A stretch of DNA of 64,000 nucleotides from Mesorhizobium muleiense (GTDB taxonomy: Bacteria; Pseudomonadota; Alphaproteobacteria; Rhizobiales; Rhizobiaceae): assembly GCF_900099905.1 (NCBI RefSeq), contig NZ_FNEE01000015.1, positions 62,001 to 126,000 on the forward strand, given 5' to 3'. Within the stretch, counting starts at the first letter, position 1; each line of letters opens with the position of its first letter. Shown one piece after another: positions 36,152 to 45,592 of the stretch. The translations under genes and the position numbers were made by a program. Below the pieces are notes generated by a model that saw nothing but the letters and a program-made list of their open reading frames with translations, was not told the origin of the DNA and searched no databases.

Positions 36152-37135
36152 ATGAACGTTGCCCAGAACATCGTCGCCGGCCTTGACCGGATACTCACCA
36201 TGGAACTGGTGCGCGTCACCGAACGGGCCGCCGTTGCGGCAGCCAGATTGCGCGGACGCGGCGACGAAAAGGCCGCCGACCAGGTCGCGGTCGACGCGAT
36301 GCGCGAAGAGCTCAACCGCCTCGCCATCAATGGCACGGTGGTGATCGGCGAAGGCGAGCGCGACGAGGCGCCGATGCTCTATATCGGCGAAGAGGTCGGT
36401 TCCGGCAAAGGCCCAGCGGTCGATATTGCGCTCGATCCGCTCGAAGGCACGACGATCTGCGCCAAGAACCTGCCCAATGCGCTGGCGGTCATCGCCATTG
36501 CGGAAAAGGGCAGCCTTCTGTTCGCGCCCGACGTCTACATGGACAAGATCGCCATTGGCCCGGGTTATGCGGACGGCGTCATCGACATCGATGCCGCGCC
36601 GGCCGAAAACATCGCCAGCCTGGCCAGGGCCAAGGGCGTGGCGGTGTCGGAGATCACCGCCTGCATCCTCGACCGGCCGCGCCATGGCGCGCTGATCGAG
36701 GCGGTGCGCGCCACGGGCGCTGCGATCCGGCTGATCGGCGATGGTGACGTCGCCGGCGTCATCCATACCACCGATCCGGACGAAACCGGCATCGACATCT
36801 ATCTCGGCACCGGCGGCGCGCCGGAGGGTGTGCTGGCGGCGGCAGCACTACGCTGCACCGGCGGCCAGATGCAGGGGAGGCTGATCCTCGACACGCCGCA
36901 AAAGGAGGCACGCGCGGCGAAGATGGGCATTTTGGATCCGAAGCGGGTCTACCGCGCGCAAGACATGGCGCGCGGCGACGTGCTGTTCGCAGCAACCGGC
37001 GTCACCGACGGCAACATGCTGGCCGGCGTCAAGTTCGGCCGCAATTTTATCACCACGCATACGATCGTGCTGCGCTCGTCGTCGCGCACCGTGCGCGAGA
37101 TCAAGGCCAGGCACCAGGATCTGGAAAAGTTTTGA
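36152..37135 (+). CDS. glpX: class II fructose-1,6-bisphosphatase
   Basis: A 327-residue GlpX-type phosphatase making fructose 6-phosphate for gluconeogenesis. Family motifs: MELVRVTERAAVAAARLRG near the start, GTVVIGEGERDEAPMLYIGE with metal-binding Glu residues, VDIALDPLEGTT as the metal-binding Asp motif, and GTGGAPEGVLAAAALRC. Length is standard. It lies between hom and recJ, the usual order in Mesorhizobium and relatives. It is 142 bp after hom, so may have its own promoter. Confidence 0.96.
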   Translation: MNVAQNIVAGLDRILTMELVRVTERAAVAAARLRGRGDEKAADQVAVDAMREELNRLAINGTVVIGEGERDEAPMLYIGEEVGSGKGPAVDIALDPLEGTTICAKNLPNALAVIAIAEKGSLLFAPDVYMDKIAIGPGYADGVIDIDAAPAENIASLARAKGVAVSEITACILDRPRHGALIEAVRATGAAIRLIGDGDVAGVIHTTDPDETGIDIYLGTGGAPEGVLAAAALRCTGGQMQGRLILDTPQKEARAAKMGILDPKRVYRAQDMARGDVLFAATGVTDGNMLAGVKFGRNFITTHTIVLRSSSRTVREIKARHQDLEKF

Positions 37136-37163
37136 TTCCCGACTCGGCTGGCCGTCGCATATT

Positions 37164-38981
37164 GTGAGCAATGATAATCCGCAGACGGCGCGTCGCATGA
37201 CGGGCGAAAACCGTATCTTCCTCGATGTCAGGCAGTCGGCATCAGGTGTTTCCTGGGAACACCGGTTGACCGAGCGGCAGGACATGACCGCGCTTGCCAT
37301 AGCGCAAGGCTATGGCGTGCCGGACATCGTTGCGCGCGTGCTTGCCGGGCGCGGCGTGACCGCCGAGCATACCGAGCGGTTCCTTGATCCGACCATCCGC
37401 GATCTTTTGCCCGACCCGGCGTCGCTGACCGACATGGACAAGGCCGCCGCCCGCATCGCCGGGGCAGTCGTCGCCAGGGAAAAGGTGGCGATCTTCGGCG
37501 ACTACGATGTCGACGGCGCGGCCTCGTCGGCGCTGCTCAAGCGGTTCCTCACGCATTTCTCGGTGCCTGCGGAGATCTACATACCGGACCGTATCTTCGA
37601 AGGGTACGGCCCCAATCCGGAAGCGATGCGCGAACTCGTCTCGCGCGGCGCGACGCTGATCGTCACCGTCGATTGCGGCACCAACAGCGCCGTCTCCGTC
37701 GGCGCGGCGAACGCTGCCGGCGCCGATGTCGTGGTGCTCGATCATCACCAGCTCGGCGGTCCGCTGCCGGCAGCGGTTGCGGTCGTCAATCCCAATCGCG
37801 AGGACGACCTTTCGGGGCAGGGCCATCTTTGTGCCGCCGGCGTCGTCTTCCTGGCGCTGGTGCAGACGGCGAAGATCCTGCGCGGCCGGTTGCCGGACGC
37901 CGCACCGCCGGACCTGCTCGGTCTGCTCGACCTCGTTGCCCTGGCCACCGTTTGCGACGTGGTGCCGCTGACCGGCGTCAACCGCGCCTTCGTGGTCAAG
38001 GGACTGCAGATCGCACGCCAGCAGCGGAACGAAGGCTTGGCGGCATTGGCGCGGGTCTCGCGCATCGGCGAGCCGGTCAGCACCTTTCATCTGGCCTATC
38101 TGATCGGGCCGCGCATCAATGCCGGTGGGCGCATCGGCGACGCAGCACTCGGCAGCCGCCTGCTCGCCACCGACGATCCCGTCGAGGCCCGCACCATCGC
38201 CGAGACGCTGGACCGACTCAATCAGGAGCGGCAGCAGATGGAACTGGAAATGCTGGCCGCGGCACGGGTCGAGGCCGATGCCGAGCTTGCCGGCGGCAAC
38301 GGGCCAGCCATCGTCGTCACCGCCAGCTCCAACTGGCATCCGGGCATCGTCGGCCTGCTGGCCTCGCGGCTCAAGGACCATGCGCGCCGACCGGCTTTCG
38401 CCATCGCCTTCAACGCCAATGGCGTCGGCACCGGGTCGGGCCGTTCGGTGTCGGGCTTCGATCTTGGCCGGCTGGTGCGCGAAGCGGCCATTGCCGGGCT
38501 GATCGTCAAGGGCGGCGGCCATGGCATGGCGGCCGGCATCACAGTGGAGCGGGCCAAACTTGGCGCGCTCAGGGCCTTCTTCGAGGAACGAGCGGCGGCC
38601 GAGGTGTTCCGCCTGCAAGGCGAGGAAAGCCTGGCGATCGACGGCGCGCTGGCCGCCGAAGGCGCAACGCTTGGCCTGCTCGATGCGCTGGAGAAAGCCG
38701 GCCCGTTCGGCGCCGGGCATGTCGCACCGGTCTTCGCGCTGCCGCGCCATCGCCTTGCCGATGCGAGGCCGGTCGGCACCAATCACATCCGCGCCGAGTT
38801 GCAGTCGGAGAGCGGTGGACGCATCCAGGCGATCGCGTTTCGCGCCGTCGATACGGCGCTCGGCGAATTCCTGTTCAAGAACAGGGGCAGGCCGGTGCAT
38901 GTCGCCGGTTCGCTGTCGGGCAATCACTGGAACGGCAATCGCACGGTGCAGTTCCGCATCGTCGATGCCGCGCGCGCCTGA
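37164..38981 (+). CDS. recJ: single-stranded-DNA-specific exonuclease RecJ
   Basis: A 605-residue DHH-family 5'-3' exonuclease in recombination and mismatch repair. Motif I VAIFGDYDVDGAASSALL is near residue 108, ATLIVTVDCGTNS near 160, the DHH-like VVVLDHHQLGG near 190, GPRINAGGRIGDA near 315 and the DHHA1 motif VKGGGHGMAAGITVE near 450. GTG 37164 is 28 bp after glpX; an ATG at 37197 (MTGENRIFLDV) is an equally plausible start, and neither has a good ribosome-binding site. Confidence 0.95.
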   Translation: MSNDNPQTARRMTGENRIFLDVRQSASGVSWEHRLTERQDMTALAIAQGYGVPDIVARVLAGRGVTAEHTERFLDPTIRDLLPDPASLTDMDKAAARIAGAVVAREKVAIFGDYDVDGAASSALLKRFLTHFSVPAEIYIPDRIFEGYGPNPEAMRELVSRGATLIVTVDCGTNSAVSVGAANAAGADVVVLDHHQLGGPLPAAVAVVNPNREDDLSGQGHLCAAGVVFLALVQTAKILRGRLPDAAPPDLLGLLDLVALATVCDVVPLTGVNRAFVVKGLQIARQQRNEGLAALARVSRIGEPVSTFHLAYLIGPRINAGGRIGDAALGSRLLATDDPVEARTIAETLDRLNQERQQMELEMLAAARVEADAELAGGNGPAIVVTASSNWHPGIVGLLASRLKDHARRPAFAIAFNANGVGTGSGRSVSGFDLGRLVREAAIAGLIVKGGGHGMAAGITVERAKLGALRAFFEERAAAEVFRLQGEESLAIDGALAAEGATLGLLDALEKAGPFGAGHVAPVFALPRHRLADARPVGTNHIRAELQSESGGRIQAIAFRAVDTALGEFLFKNRGRPVHVAGSLSGNHWNGNRTVQFRIVDAARA

Positions 38982-39015
38982 GAATCGCTTCCCGATTCTG
39001 CCGCGCGGATCGCGT

Positions 39016-39984
39016 TTAAGCCAGAACCGCCTGCAGGCGGGCCAACTCGTCGATCTGGGCCATCGTCACCTGATAGCCGATGCGAATCGCCTCGTCGGCG
39101 CGATGGAATTCGGTCAGGCCGATGTGGCTGAGTTTTGGCTGCAGCGACATATCGGGCGGGTCGCCGGCAAGTCGCGCCCGCGAAATGCGATCCTGGATGA
39201 TGTTGAAGGCTTCGACCATAACGCCGGTGATGCCGAGCCGTGTTTGGTACTGGTGCCCTGTGTTGATCAGGCCGGGCCTTGGCGCGTCCTTCTCGACGAC
39301 CAGTTCGCCGGCGCTGTGCTTGATGACGGCGGCGCGGCCGAACAGATCGTAGTGAAGGTTCACCGCGACCACGAGCGGCTGCTCGTAGGCGCGGCAGACC
39401 GAGACCGGGACCGGATTGACCAGCGCACCGTCGACCAGCACGCGACCGTTGCAACTGACCGGTTCGAATACGCCGGGCAGGGCATAGGAGGCGCGCATGG
39501 CGGTGATCAGCGAGCCGCCCGACAGCCAGATTTCATGGCCGGTGCGGATCTCCGTGGTGACGCAGACGAAAGGTTTTGGCAGATCCTCGAAACGGATGCC
39601 GGCCATGTGCTCGCGCAGCCGTGCATCGAGCTTCATGCCGCCGAACAGTCCGCTGCCGCGCAGGTTGAGATCGAGAAGACCAAAAATGCGCCGCTTGGTC
39701 AGGCTTCTGGCGAATTCTTCCAACTCATCCAGCTTGCCGGCAAGGTAACAGCCGCCGACCAGCGCGCCGATCGAAGTGCCGGCGATCATCGACACTTCGA
39801 TGCCGGCTTCGTCGAGCGCGCGCAGCACGCCGATATGGGCCCAGCCACGCGCGCAGCCGCCGCCCAGCGCCAGCGAAATGCCTGTTTTCCTGGCGGGGCT
39901 CTTTTCGGATGCACCGGCGGACGATGACAGGCCATTGGCCTCCCGAACGTCTGGTCTGTTATGCAATGACGCCCATTCGAGCAT
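39016..39984 (-). CDS. patatin-like phospholipase family protein
   Basis: A 322-residue patatin-fold lipid acylhydrolase. The oxyanion motif LALGGGCARGWAHIG is near residue 40, the nucleophile elbow AGTSIGALVGG near 68, and the catalytic Asp in LVDGALVNPVP near 185, so the Ser-Asp dyad is complete. No signal peptide; a low-complexity 30-residue N-terminus precedes the domain. ATG 39984 lies six bases after GGGAG. It is convergent with recJ. RssA-like proteins of this type are common in Rhizobiales and their lipid substrates are unknown. Confidence 0.9.
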   Translation of the reverse strand: MLEWASLHNRPDVREANGLSSSAGASEKSPARKTGISLALGGGCARGWAHIGVLRALDEAGIEVSMIAGTSIGALVGGCYLAGKLDELEEFARSLTKRRIFGLLDLNLRGSGLFGGMKLDARLREHMAGIRFEDLPKPFVCVTTEIRTGHEIWLSGGSLITAMRASYALPGVFEPVSCNGRVLVDGALVNPVPVSVCRAYEQPLVVAVNLHYDLFGRAAVIKHSAGELVVEKDAPRPGLINTGHQYQTRLGITGVMVEAFNIIQDRISRARLAGDPPDMSLQPKLSHIGLTEFHRADEAIRIGYQVTMAQIDELARLQAVLA

Positions 39985-40068
39985 CACAATCTCCCTTGTC
40001 CCGCGGCTAGCGTATCGGCGGGCCGTATCGAAATCATGAATATACGTGATTGCAGTTCGGCGAATGGT

Positions 40069-40539
40069 TCAAATAAATGGTTCATGAGGCTTTCGATACG
40101 TTTCTTGCGTATCGAACAGCGGCTTGCTGCCATCGTTGGCAAGCGTCCCCTTGCCGTCGATCAGTCCCACCGTCCGATAAAAGCAGGAACGCCGGCCGGT
40201 GTGGCAGGTTGCGTCGTGGCCCATCACTTTGACGCGCAGCCATATTGCGTCCTGGTCACAATCCGTGAGCATCTCGACGATTTTCTGGACATTCCCGGAC
40301 GTTTCGCCCTTCTTCCACAGTGCGCTGCGCGAGCGCGACCAGTAGTGGGCGATGCCGGTTTCCAGCGTCAGCGCCAGCGCTTCGGCGTTCATATGCGCGA
40401 CCATCAGCAGCATGCCGTCTTCGGCATCGGTGACGACGACGGTGACCAGGCCGCCGGCATCGAAGCGCGGCGAAAAGACCGTGCTTTCTTCCAGTGTTTT
40501 CTTGTCTGATGGAGCTTTCGGAAATTCCACTGCCGACAT
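40069..40539 (-). CDS. hisI: phosphoribosyl-AMP cyclohydrolase
   Basis: A 156-residue single-domain HisI catalysing the third step of histidine biosynthesis. Metal sites are visible in VEMLTDCDQDAIWLRV and the following GHDATCHTGRRSCFYR. MLLMVAHMNAEALALTLETG is the family N-terminal motif. The hisE domain found fused in enterobacteria is absent, as usual in alphaproteobacteria. It lies 137 bp downstream of folE on the same strand, an order frequent in rhizobia. Confidence 0.95.
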   Translation of the reverse strand: MSAVEFPKAPSDKKTLEESTVFSPRFDAGGLVTVVVTDAEDGMLLMVAHMNAEALALTLETGIAHYWSRSRSALWKKGETSGNVQKIVEMLTDCDQDAIWLRVKVMGHDATCHTGRRSCFYRTVGLIDGKGTLANDGSKPLFDTQETYRKPHEPFI

Positions 40540-40676
40540 CGCGGTCCTTGTTCAGAACCTCGCCCAGTCCGATCGGATCGGAATGGGCGAGGCTCTGTCT
40601 TGTTGTTTGGCCATGATCTGATCCGAGAACCGGTTCTCATTTCTCGCGACCATGGCTGGCGGCCGGCGAGGCTCGT

Positions 40677-41312
40677 TCAGCCCCTGCCGCCGCGCACCAT
40701 GGTGACGAAACGGACCTGTTCCTCGGGCGTGTCCTTGAAGACGCCGGTGAAGGTCGAGGTTAGCGTCGTGGAGCCTTCCTTGCGGATGCCGCGCATCGCC
40801 ATGCACATATGCTCGGCTTCGAGCATGACGGCGACGCCGCGCGGATTGAGCACATCCTGGATGACGCCGGCAATCTGTGCGGTCATCGCTTCCTGGGTCT
40901 GCAGGCGCTGGGCAAAGATATCGACGACGCGGGCGATCTTCGACAGGCCGACGACCTTGCCGTCCGGCAGATAGCCGACATGCGCCTTGCCGATGATCGG
41001 CACCATGTGGTGCTCGCAATGCGAATGGAACGTTATATCCTTGACGAGGACAAGGTCGTCATAGCCGGCGACTTCCTCGAAGGTGCGGCCGAGCTCTTCG
41101 GCCGGACACTTGTCGTAGCCGCCGAACATTTCGCGATAGGCCTTCACCACACGCTTTGGCGTATCGACCAGGCCCTCCCGGTCCGGATTGTCGCCGGTCC
41201 AGCGCAACAGCGTGCGAACAGCGGCCTCGGCTTCGGCTTCGGTCGGCCGATCGGTGACCGGCTTTTCCATATAGGCGGACGAGGGCATGAATTTCTTGAT
41301 GACGGCATCCAT
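40677..41312 (-). CDS. folE: GTP cyclohydrolase I
   Basis: A 211-residue FolE that converts GTP to dihydroneopterin triphosphate, the entry to folate (and queuosine precursors). Zinc and catalytic residues lie in DITFHSHCEHHMVPIIGK near residue 105 and in EAEHMCMAMRGIRKEG near 172; GLSKIARVVDIFAQRLQTQE is the family core. The ATG at 41312 lies eight bases after GGGAG. The divergent NifU-like gene begins 240 bp away. Confidence 0.96.
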   Translation of the reverse strand: MDAVIKKFMPSSAYMEKPVTDRPTEAEAEAAVRTLLRWTGDNPDREGLVDTPKRVVKAYREMFGGYDKCPAEELGRTFEEVAGYDDLVLVKDITFHSHCEHHMVPIIGKAHVGYLPDGKVVGLSKIARVVDIFAQRLQTQEAMTAQIAGVIQDVLNPRGVAVMLEAEHMCMAMRGIRKEGSTTLTSTFTGVFKDTPEEQVRFVTMVRGGRG

Positions 41313-41552
41313 AAAGGCGTCTCCCGTAGTTCCCCTCTCAGGAGGAACGAGTTGAACGGACCACGACCTTTCGGGTGTTAGAAACGTGCCCTGTTTCCAG
41401 CCCGTAAGCGGCGTGAAGTGATTTGAGCAGGGACGCGGTCGTTGGTTGCCTTGTCCATACCCGAGTACCAGCATTATATATGATCGTTGCGAGCGAAAGG
41501 AAGACCGTCAGCGGCAATCGCTGTTCGCTTGGCGGCGACGGATTGGAAAAAT

Positions 41553-41999
41553 ATGATCGACGACGTCTACAATGCGAAAATTCTGGGATTTGCCGGGAAT
41601 ATCGCGCGGATCGGCCGGCTCGACCATCCCGATGCAACCGCGCGCGCGCATTCCAAGCTGTGCGGCTCGACCGTGACCGTCGATCTGAAGATGGATGACG
41701 GCGTCGTCACCGATTTCGCCCATGACGTCAAAGCCTGCGCGCTTGGCCAGGCGTCGTCCTCGATCATGGCGCAGCATGTCGTCGGCGCCAGCGCGGATGA
41801 ATTGCGCAGCCTTCGCGAGACCATGCTGAAGATGCTGAAGGAAAACGGCGCGCCGCCGCAAGGCCGCTTCGCCGACCTCAGATATCTCGAGCCGGTGCGC
41901 GACTACAAGGCGCGCCATGCCTCGACCATGCTGACCTTCGATGCGGTGGTCGACGCGATCGGCCAGATCGAGAAGAAGCGCGCCGAACAGGCGGCGTAG
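41553..41999 (+). CDS. NifU-like iron-sulfur cluster assembly scaffold protein
   Basis: A 148-residue protein of the IscU/NifU N-terminal fold. Three Cys matching the scaffold ligands can be seen: AHSKLCGSTVTVDLK, then HDVKACALGQASSSIM; the third expected Cys region is replaced by RYLEPVRDYKARHAST, which has no Cys, so the classical third ligand is absent. This is the usual alphaproteobacterial variant near yidD. ATG 41553 is chosen since similarity starts at MIDDVYNAKI. It precedes yidD by 7 bp and is probably cotranscribed. A role in Fe-S assembly or thiolation is inferred. Confidence 0.85.
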   Translation: MIDDVYNAKILGFAGNIARIGRLDHPDATARAHSKLCGSTVTVDLKMDDGVVTDFAHDVKACALGQASSSIMAQHVVGASADELRSLRETMLKMLKENGAPPQGRFADLRYLEPVRDYKARHASTMLTFDAVVDAIGQIEKKRAEQAA

Positions 42000-42006
42000 C
42001 CGTCAA

Positions 42007-42384
42007 ATGGCCACGGATCACACGCATCAGAGGCCGCGATACACGCGCAACTGGCCAGGTCCCTGGCGCAAGACGCCCGGCCGAATTTTGGGCACCTCGC
42101 TCGTGCGTTTTTATCAGCTGACGCTGTCCGGCTTTGTCGGCAATTCCTGCCGGCATTTGCCGACCTGCTCCGAATACGCGCACGAAGCGATTGCCCGCCA
42201 TGGGCTATGGGCCGGCGGCTGGATGGGTTTGTTCCGCGTGCTGCGCTGTGGGCCGGGCGGAACGCATGGCATCGACCGGGTGCCGGAGGTGCTGACCGAG
42301 CGCTATGTCTGGTTCATGCCCTGGCGGTACTGGCGGATCGGAAAAAAGCGCAGTGATCCGGAAACCGATGCCGGTGGGGCGTAA
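42007..42384 (+). CDS. yidD: membrane protein insertion efficiency factor YidD
   Basis: A 125-residue small amphipathic inner-membrane-associated protein helping YidC-dependent insertion. The signature LVRFYQLTLSGFVGNSCRHLP, then CSEYAHEAI and LRCGPGGTHGIDRVP, contains the conserved Cys residues. A basic 35-residue N-terminus precedes it. Start ATG 42007 lies seven bases after the NifU-like stop. A small stem (GCTCTG/CAGAGC, 42385-42400) sits right after the stop. Confidence 0.93.
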   Translation: MATDHTHQRPRYTRNWPGPWRKTPGRILGTSLVRFYQLTLSGFVGNSCRHLPTCSEYAHEAIARHGLWAGGWMGLFRVLRCGPGGTHGIDRVPEVLTERYVWFMPWRYWRIGKKRSDPETDAGGA

Positions 42385-42508
42385 GCTCTGCAAACAGAGC
42401 AGGATCTTTACGATTTGCTAGGGTTAACCGCACGTTGCCGATTTAAGACAAAATCGAGACAAGACGCCTCGCTAAGCCGCTCCTGCCAGCCCTCAGGAGA
42501 GATTCCAA

Positions 42509-43348
42509 ATGCGCCAGATCGACCGCCGTCCATTCGTTTTCGCCTTGGTTCTCTACCTGCTGGGATGGCTTTTCGGTTTTCCGATCGGCGCTCAATCGGC
42601 GCCGCTGGAGGAGGTCGAATGCACGCTGATCCTGGATGCTGCAAGCGGTGAAACGCTGTATCGGGAGGGGGTCTGCGACCAGCGCTTCAGTCCCGCCTCG
42701 ACTTTCAAGGTCCCACTGGCCCTGATCGGCTATGATTCGGGAATCCTGAGCGACGAGCACACGCCGGCCTGGGACTACAAGCCCGAGTTCAAGGCGGTCA
42801 AGAGGGACCAGAAAACCGTCGACCCGACGATCTGGGAAAAAGACTCGGTGCTGTGGTTTTCGCAGGAAATCACCCGCCGGCTCGGCAGCAAGCGGTTTGC
42901 CGGCTACGTCTCGAAATTCGACTACGGCAATACCGATATTGCCGGCACTGCCGGCAAGAATGACGGCCTCACCCGGTCCTGGGTGAATCCTTCGCTTGAG
43001 ATATCGCCGGTCGAACAGGCAAACTTCCTGCGCCGCCTGCTTGCCGGCGAACTGCCGGTTTCGGACAAGGCCCACGCGATGACCAGGGCGATCCTGCCGA
43101 CCTTCCGGTCAGGTGGCTGGACGGTGCAGGGCAAGACCGGGACCACCAGGCTTGGCGAAAGCGCCGACAAGGGCCCGCTTGGCTGGCGCTCGCTTGGCTG
43201 GTTTGTCGGCTGGGCCAACAAGGATACGCGCAGCATCGTCTTTGCCCGCCTGGTAATCGATACGAAACGTTCCGATACGCCGAAGGGGCCTCAGGCGCGG
43301 ACGATGTTCCTGAAAGAGCTGCCGAATCTCATCAACAACAGCAAGTGA
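42509..43348 (+). CDS. class D (OXA-type) beta-lactamase
   Basis: A 279-residue periplasmic serine beta-lactamase. Signal peptide to about residue 30 (GFPIGAQSA). Catalytic Ser64-Thr-Phe-Lys67 in SPASTFKVPL, Ser113-Val-Leu in KDSVLWF, Tyr139-Gly-Asn in KFDYGNTD, and Lys209-Thr-Gly in WTVQGKTGTT are all in order, so it should be active, hydrolysing penicillins and perhaps more. CAGGAGAG precedes the ATG. No mobile element or regulator adjoins it, so it looks like an intrinsic chromosomal gene. It could be inducible, but nothing in the sequence shows that. Confidence 0.93.
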   Translation: MRQIDRRPFVFALVLYLLGWLFGFPIGAQSAPLEEVECTLILDAASGETLYREGVCDQRFSPASTFKVPLALIGYDSGILSDEHTPAWDYKPEFKAVKRDQKTVDPTIWEKDSVLWFSQEITRRLGSKRFAGYVSKFDYGNTDIAGTAGKNDGLTRSWVNPSLEISPVEQANFLRRLLAGELPVSDKAHAMTRAILPTFRSGGWTVQGKTGTTRLGESADKGPLGWRSLGWFVGWANKDTRSIVFARLVIDTKRSDTPKGPQARTMFLKELPNLINNSK

Positions 43349-43513
43349 TCGGCCATTCGCCTTTACGGCACGAAAATCTGCCCATAAAAGACTGCCGCCG
43401 GACGCATCCGGCTTTTTACTTTATGCATGTCGTCGGCCAAAAACCGCTGCACACTTTTGGGCGACATGCATTCACCACCCGCGCTCGTTTGCGGGACTGG
43501 ATAGGAGAATTTT

Positions 43514-45490
43514 ATGCTGAATTCCGTTTCCGTGACATTTCCCGATGGCTCCGTCCGCGACTACGAAGCGGCGATGACCGGCGCCGGCCTGGCGGAATCG
43601 ATCTCGAAGTCGCTGGCCAGGAAGGCGGTCGCCTACTCGATCGATGGCGTGGTGCGCGATCTTTCCGACCCGCTCGGCAAGTCCGGCAAGGTCGAGATCA
43701 TCACCCGCGAAGACCCGCGCGCACTGGAGCTCATCCGACATGACGCAGCGCACGTGCTGGCCGAAGCCGTGCAGGAATTGTGGCCGGGCACGCAGGTGAC
43801 CATCGGCCCGGTGATCGAGAACGGGTTCTACTATGATTTTGCCCGCAACGAGCCGTTCACGCCCGACGATTTCCCGGTGATCGAGAAGAAGATGCGCGAG
43901 ATCATCGCGCGTAACAAGCCGTTCACCAAAGAGGTCTGGTCGCGCGAGAAGGCGAAGAAGATCTTCGCCGACAAGGGCGAGCGCTACAAGCTGGAACTGA
44001 TCGACGCCATTCCCGAAGATCAGGACCTAAAAATCTATGCGCAGGGCGATTGGTTCGACCTCTGCCGCGGCCCGCATATGGTCTCGACCGGACAGATCGG
44101 CAGCGCCTTCAAGCTGATGAAGGTGGCTGGCGCCTATTGGCGCGGCGATTCGAACAACCCGATGCTGACCCGCATCTACGGCACGGCCTGGGCCGATCAG
44201 GCGCAGCTCGATGCCTATCAGACCATGCTGGAGGAAGCCGAAAAGCGCGACCACAGGAAGCTCGGCCGCGAGATGGACCTGTTCCATTTCCAGGAGGAGG
44301 GGCCGGGCGTCGTCTTTTGGCATGCCAAGGGCTGGAGACTGTTCCAGAACCTGGTCAACTACATGCGCCGCCGCCTCGACGAGCAGGGCTATCAGGAAGT
44401 CAACGCGCCGCAAGTGCTCGACAAGAGTCTGTGGGAGACGTCAGGTCACTGGGGCTGGTACCGGGACAATATGTTCAAGGTGACGGTTGCCGGCGACGAC
44501 ACCGACGACGACCGGATGTTTGCACTGAAGCCGATGAACTGCCCCGGCCACGTCCAGATCTTCAAGCACGGTCTGAAGTCCTACCGCGATCTGCCGGTAA
44601 AACTTGCGGAATTCGGCAATGTGCATCGCTATGAGCCGTCCGGCGCGCTGCATGGGCTGATGCGCGTGCGCGGCTTTACCCAGGACGATGCCCACATCTT
44701 CTGCACCGAGGAACAGCTCGCCGACGAGTGCATCAAGATCAACGACCTGATCCTGTCGACCTATGCCGATTTCGGCTTCGACGAAATCACCGTCAAGCTG
44801 GCGACGCGTCCCGAAAAACGGGTCGGCACCGACGCTATGTGGGATCATGCCGAGGGCGTGCTGCAGGACGTGCTCGACAAGATCGCAGCGCGGTCGGGCA
44901 ACCGGATCAAGACCGGCGTCAATCCGGGCGAGGGCACGTTCTACGGGCCAAAATTCGAATATGTGCTGAAGGACGCCATCGGCCGCGATTGGCAATGCGG
45001 GACCACGCAGGTCGATTTCAACCTGCCGGAACGGTTCGGCGCCTTCTACATCGGCTCGGATTCGGAAAAAAAGCAGCCGGTAATGGTGCATCGCGCCATC
45101 TGCGGCTCGATGGAGCGCTTCCTCGGCATCCTGATCGAGAACTATTCCGGCCATTTCCCGCTGTGGTTCGCGCCGCTGCAAGTGGTGGTTGCAACGATCA
45201 CCTCCGATGCCGACGACTACGCGCAAAAGGTCGTCGCGCAGCTGAAGGCGGCCGGACTGTTGGCGGAAGCCGATCTTCGCAACGAGAAGATCAACTACAA
45301 GGTCCGCGAGCACAGCCTGGCCAAGGTTCCGGTCATCCTCGTCTGCGGCAAGCGCGAGGCGGAGGAAGAGACGGTCAACATCCGTCGGCTCGGCTCGCGC
45401 GACCAGGAGTCGCTTGGCCTTGGCCAGGCAGTGGCAATGCTTGCCGAAGAGGCGGTGACGCCCGACCGCAGGCGCAAACGAGTGGCCTGA
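43514..45490 (+). CDS. thrS: threonyl-tRNA synthetase
   Basis: A 658-residue class II synthetase. An N-terminal TGS domain (VSVTFPDGSVRDYEAAMTG) at 1-65 is followed by the editing domain with RHDAAHVLAEAVQELWPG, the catalytic core with zinc ligands in ALKPMNCPGHVQIFKHG near 340, motif 2 in RYEPSGALHGLMRVRGFTQ and motif 3 in VMVHRAICGSMERFLGIL, and a C-terminal anticodon-binding domain from about 555. ATAGGAGAA precedes the ATG. A strong terminator follows. Confidence 0.97.
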   Translation: MLNSVSVTFPDGSVRDYEAAMTGAGLAESISKSLARKAVAYSIDGVVRDLSDPLGKSGKVEIITREDPRALELIRHDAAHVLAEAVQELWPGTQVTIGPVIENGFYYDFARNEPFTPDDFPVIEKKMREIIARNKPFTKEVWSREKAKKIFADKGERYKLELIDAIPEDQDLKIYAQGDWFDLCRGPHMVSTGQIGSAFKLMKVAGAYWRGDSNNPMLTRIYGTAWADQAQLDAYQTMLEEAEKRDHRKLGREMDLFHFQEEGPGVVFWHAKGWRLFQNLVNYMRRRLDEQGYQEVNAPQVLDKSLWETSGHWGWYRDNMFKVTVAGDDTDDDRMFALKPMNCPGHVQIFKHGLKSYRDLPVKLAEFGNVHRYEPSGALHGLMRVRGFTQDDAHIFCTEEQLADECIKINDLILSTYADFGFDEITVKLATRPEKRVGTDAMWDHAEGVLQDVLDKIAARSGNRIKTGVNPGEGTFYGPKFEYVLKDAIGRDWQCGTTQVDFNLPERFGAFYIGSDSEKKQPVMVHRAICGSMERFLGILIENYSGHFPLWFAPLQVVVATITSDADDYAQKVVAQLKAAGLLAEADLRNEKINYKVREHSLAKVPVILVCGKREAEEETVNIRRLGSRDQESLGLGQAVAMLAEEAVTPDRRRKRVA

Positions 45491-45510
45491 GTTCAGCCGG
45501 ATTGTCGACG

Positions 45511-45542
45511 AAATGGCGGTGGAGCGATCCACCGCCATTTTC
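45511..45542 (+). terminator. Rho-independent terminator after thrS
   Basis: TGGCGGTGGA (45514-45523) pairs with TCCACCGCCA (45528-45537) around GCGA, followed by TTTTC, 23 bp after the thrS stop. Confidence 0.85.
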
Positions 45543-45592
45543 AGATACCCGCCAATTCATACGCTTGTCACGCCAGCCTAGTAACGAGCCTC

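Noticed and set aside
37242..38927. 561-codon open frame opposite recJ
   Set aside because: Shadow of recJ in GC-rich DNA; Arg/Gly/His-rich composition without motifs.
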